The translations under genes were made by a program, and so were the position numbers. A stretch of 64,000 nt of DNA from Amorphochlora amoebiformis. Lineage: Eukaryota > Cercozoa > Chlorarachniophyceae. Location of the stretch: the NCBI GenBank assembly GCA_054601695.1, contig BAAHQB010000019.1, positions 992,001 through 1,056,000 on the forward strand, given 5' to 3'. This document shows positions 63,917 through 64,000 of the stretch, piece after piece (position 1 is the first letter of the stretch; each line of letters starts with the position of its first letter). The notes below the pieces were generated by a model, which saw only the letters and a program-made list of their open reading frames with translations, was not told where the DNA came from and did not search any database.

Positions 63917-64000
63917 TAATATACATATATATACACACGTATGTATATATATATATATATGTAAATATACAATATATATATATATATATATACAATGCCC

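Overview
This window is eukaryotic nuclear DNA: ordinary housekeeping genes cut into many very short exons (about 7 to 140 nt), with introns made almost entirely of simple repeats. (TA)n microsatellites, (CT)n tracts, minisatellites and interstitial CCCTAA/TTAGGG telomere-type repeats fill roughly nine tenths of the bases. Most long open frames here are translated repeats ([26 protein letters not shown]) and are not genes. The real genes appear only when short unique islands are joined across GT-AG borders and reading phase. I did this by hand on both strands. The lineage is unresolved: an intron-rich protist or alga with a TTAGGG-type telomere repeat is my best reading.

Layout: (1) + strand, before base 1 to 7788, an unrecognised hydrophilic, partly helical protein. 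(2) - strand, 17619 to 8578, GET4/TRC35, 16 exons. (3) + strand, about 17826 to 19124, a small unrecognised protein head-to-head with GET4. (4) - strand, 37385 to 19584, a mitochondrial carrier of the SLC25A34/35 (yeast Oac1) type: 19 exons, 894 nt of CDS, every phase consistent. (5) - strand, 38536 to 38061, a 94-residue basic protein. (6) + strand, 38724 to 59172, PUS10 tRNA pseudouridine synthase, about 31 exons over 20 kb. (7) - strand, from beyond the right edge to 60212, a RidA/YjgF-family protein whose 5' end lies outside the window. A Ty1/copia remnant sits in a PUS10 intron.

Genes are arranged in alternating divergent and convergent pairs. The divergent starts (GET4/small gene; 94-residue gene/PUS10) share spacers of only about 190 to 210 bp. 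The convergent ends (7789-8577, 19125-19583, 59173-60211) contain the only long non-repetitive DNA, rich in CTAG-type short palindromes and stem-loops.

The most interesting signal is the intron architecture. The repeats themselves often supply the splice sites: (TA)n ending TAG, or CCCTAG, as acceptors; GTATAT or GTAACCC as donors. At least 16 exons are also accompanied by decayed copies of their own edge. Copies lying upstream keep the acceptor and 5' part; copies lying downstream keep the 3' part and donor, with one exception seen. This suggests introns that grow by duplicating exon-intron borders and are then invaded by repeats. No tRNA, rRNA or CRISPR array was seen.
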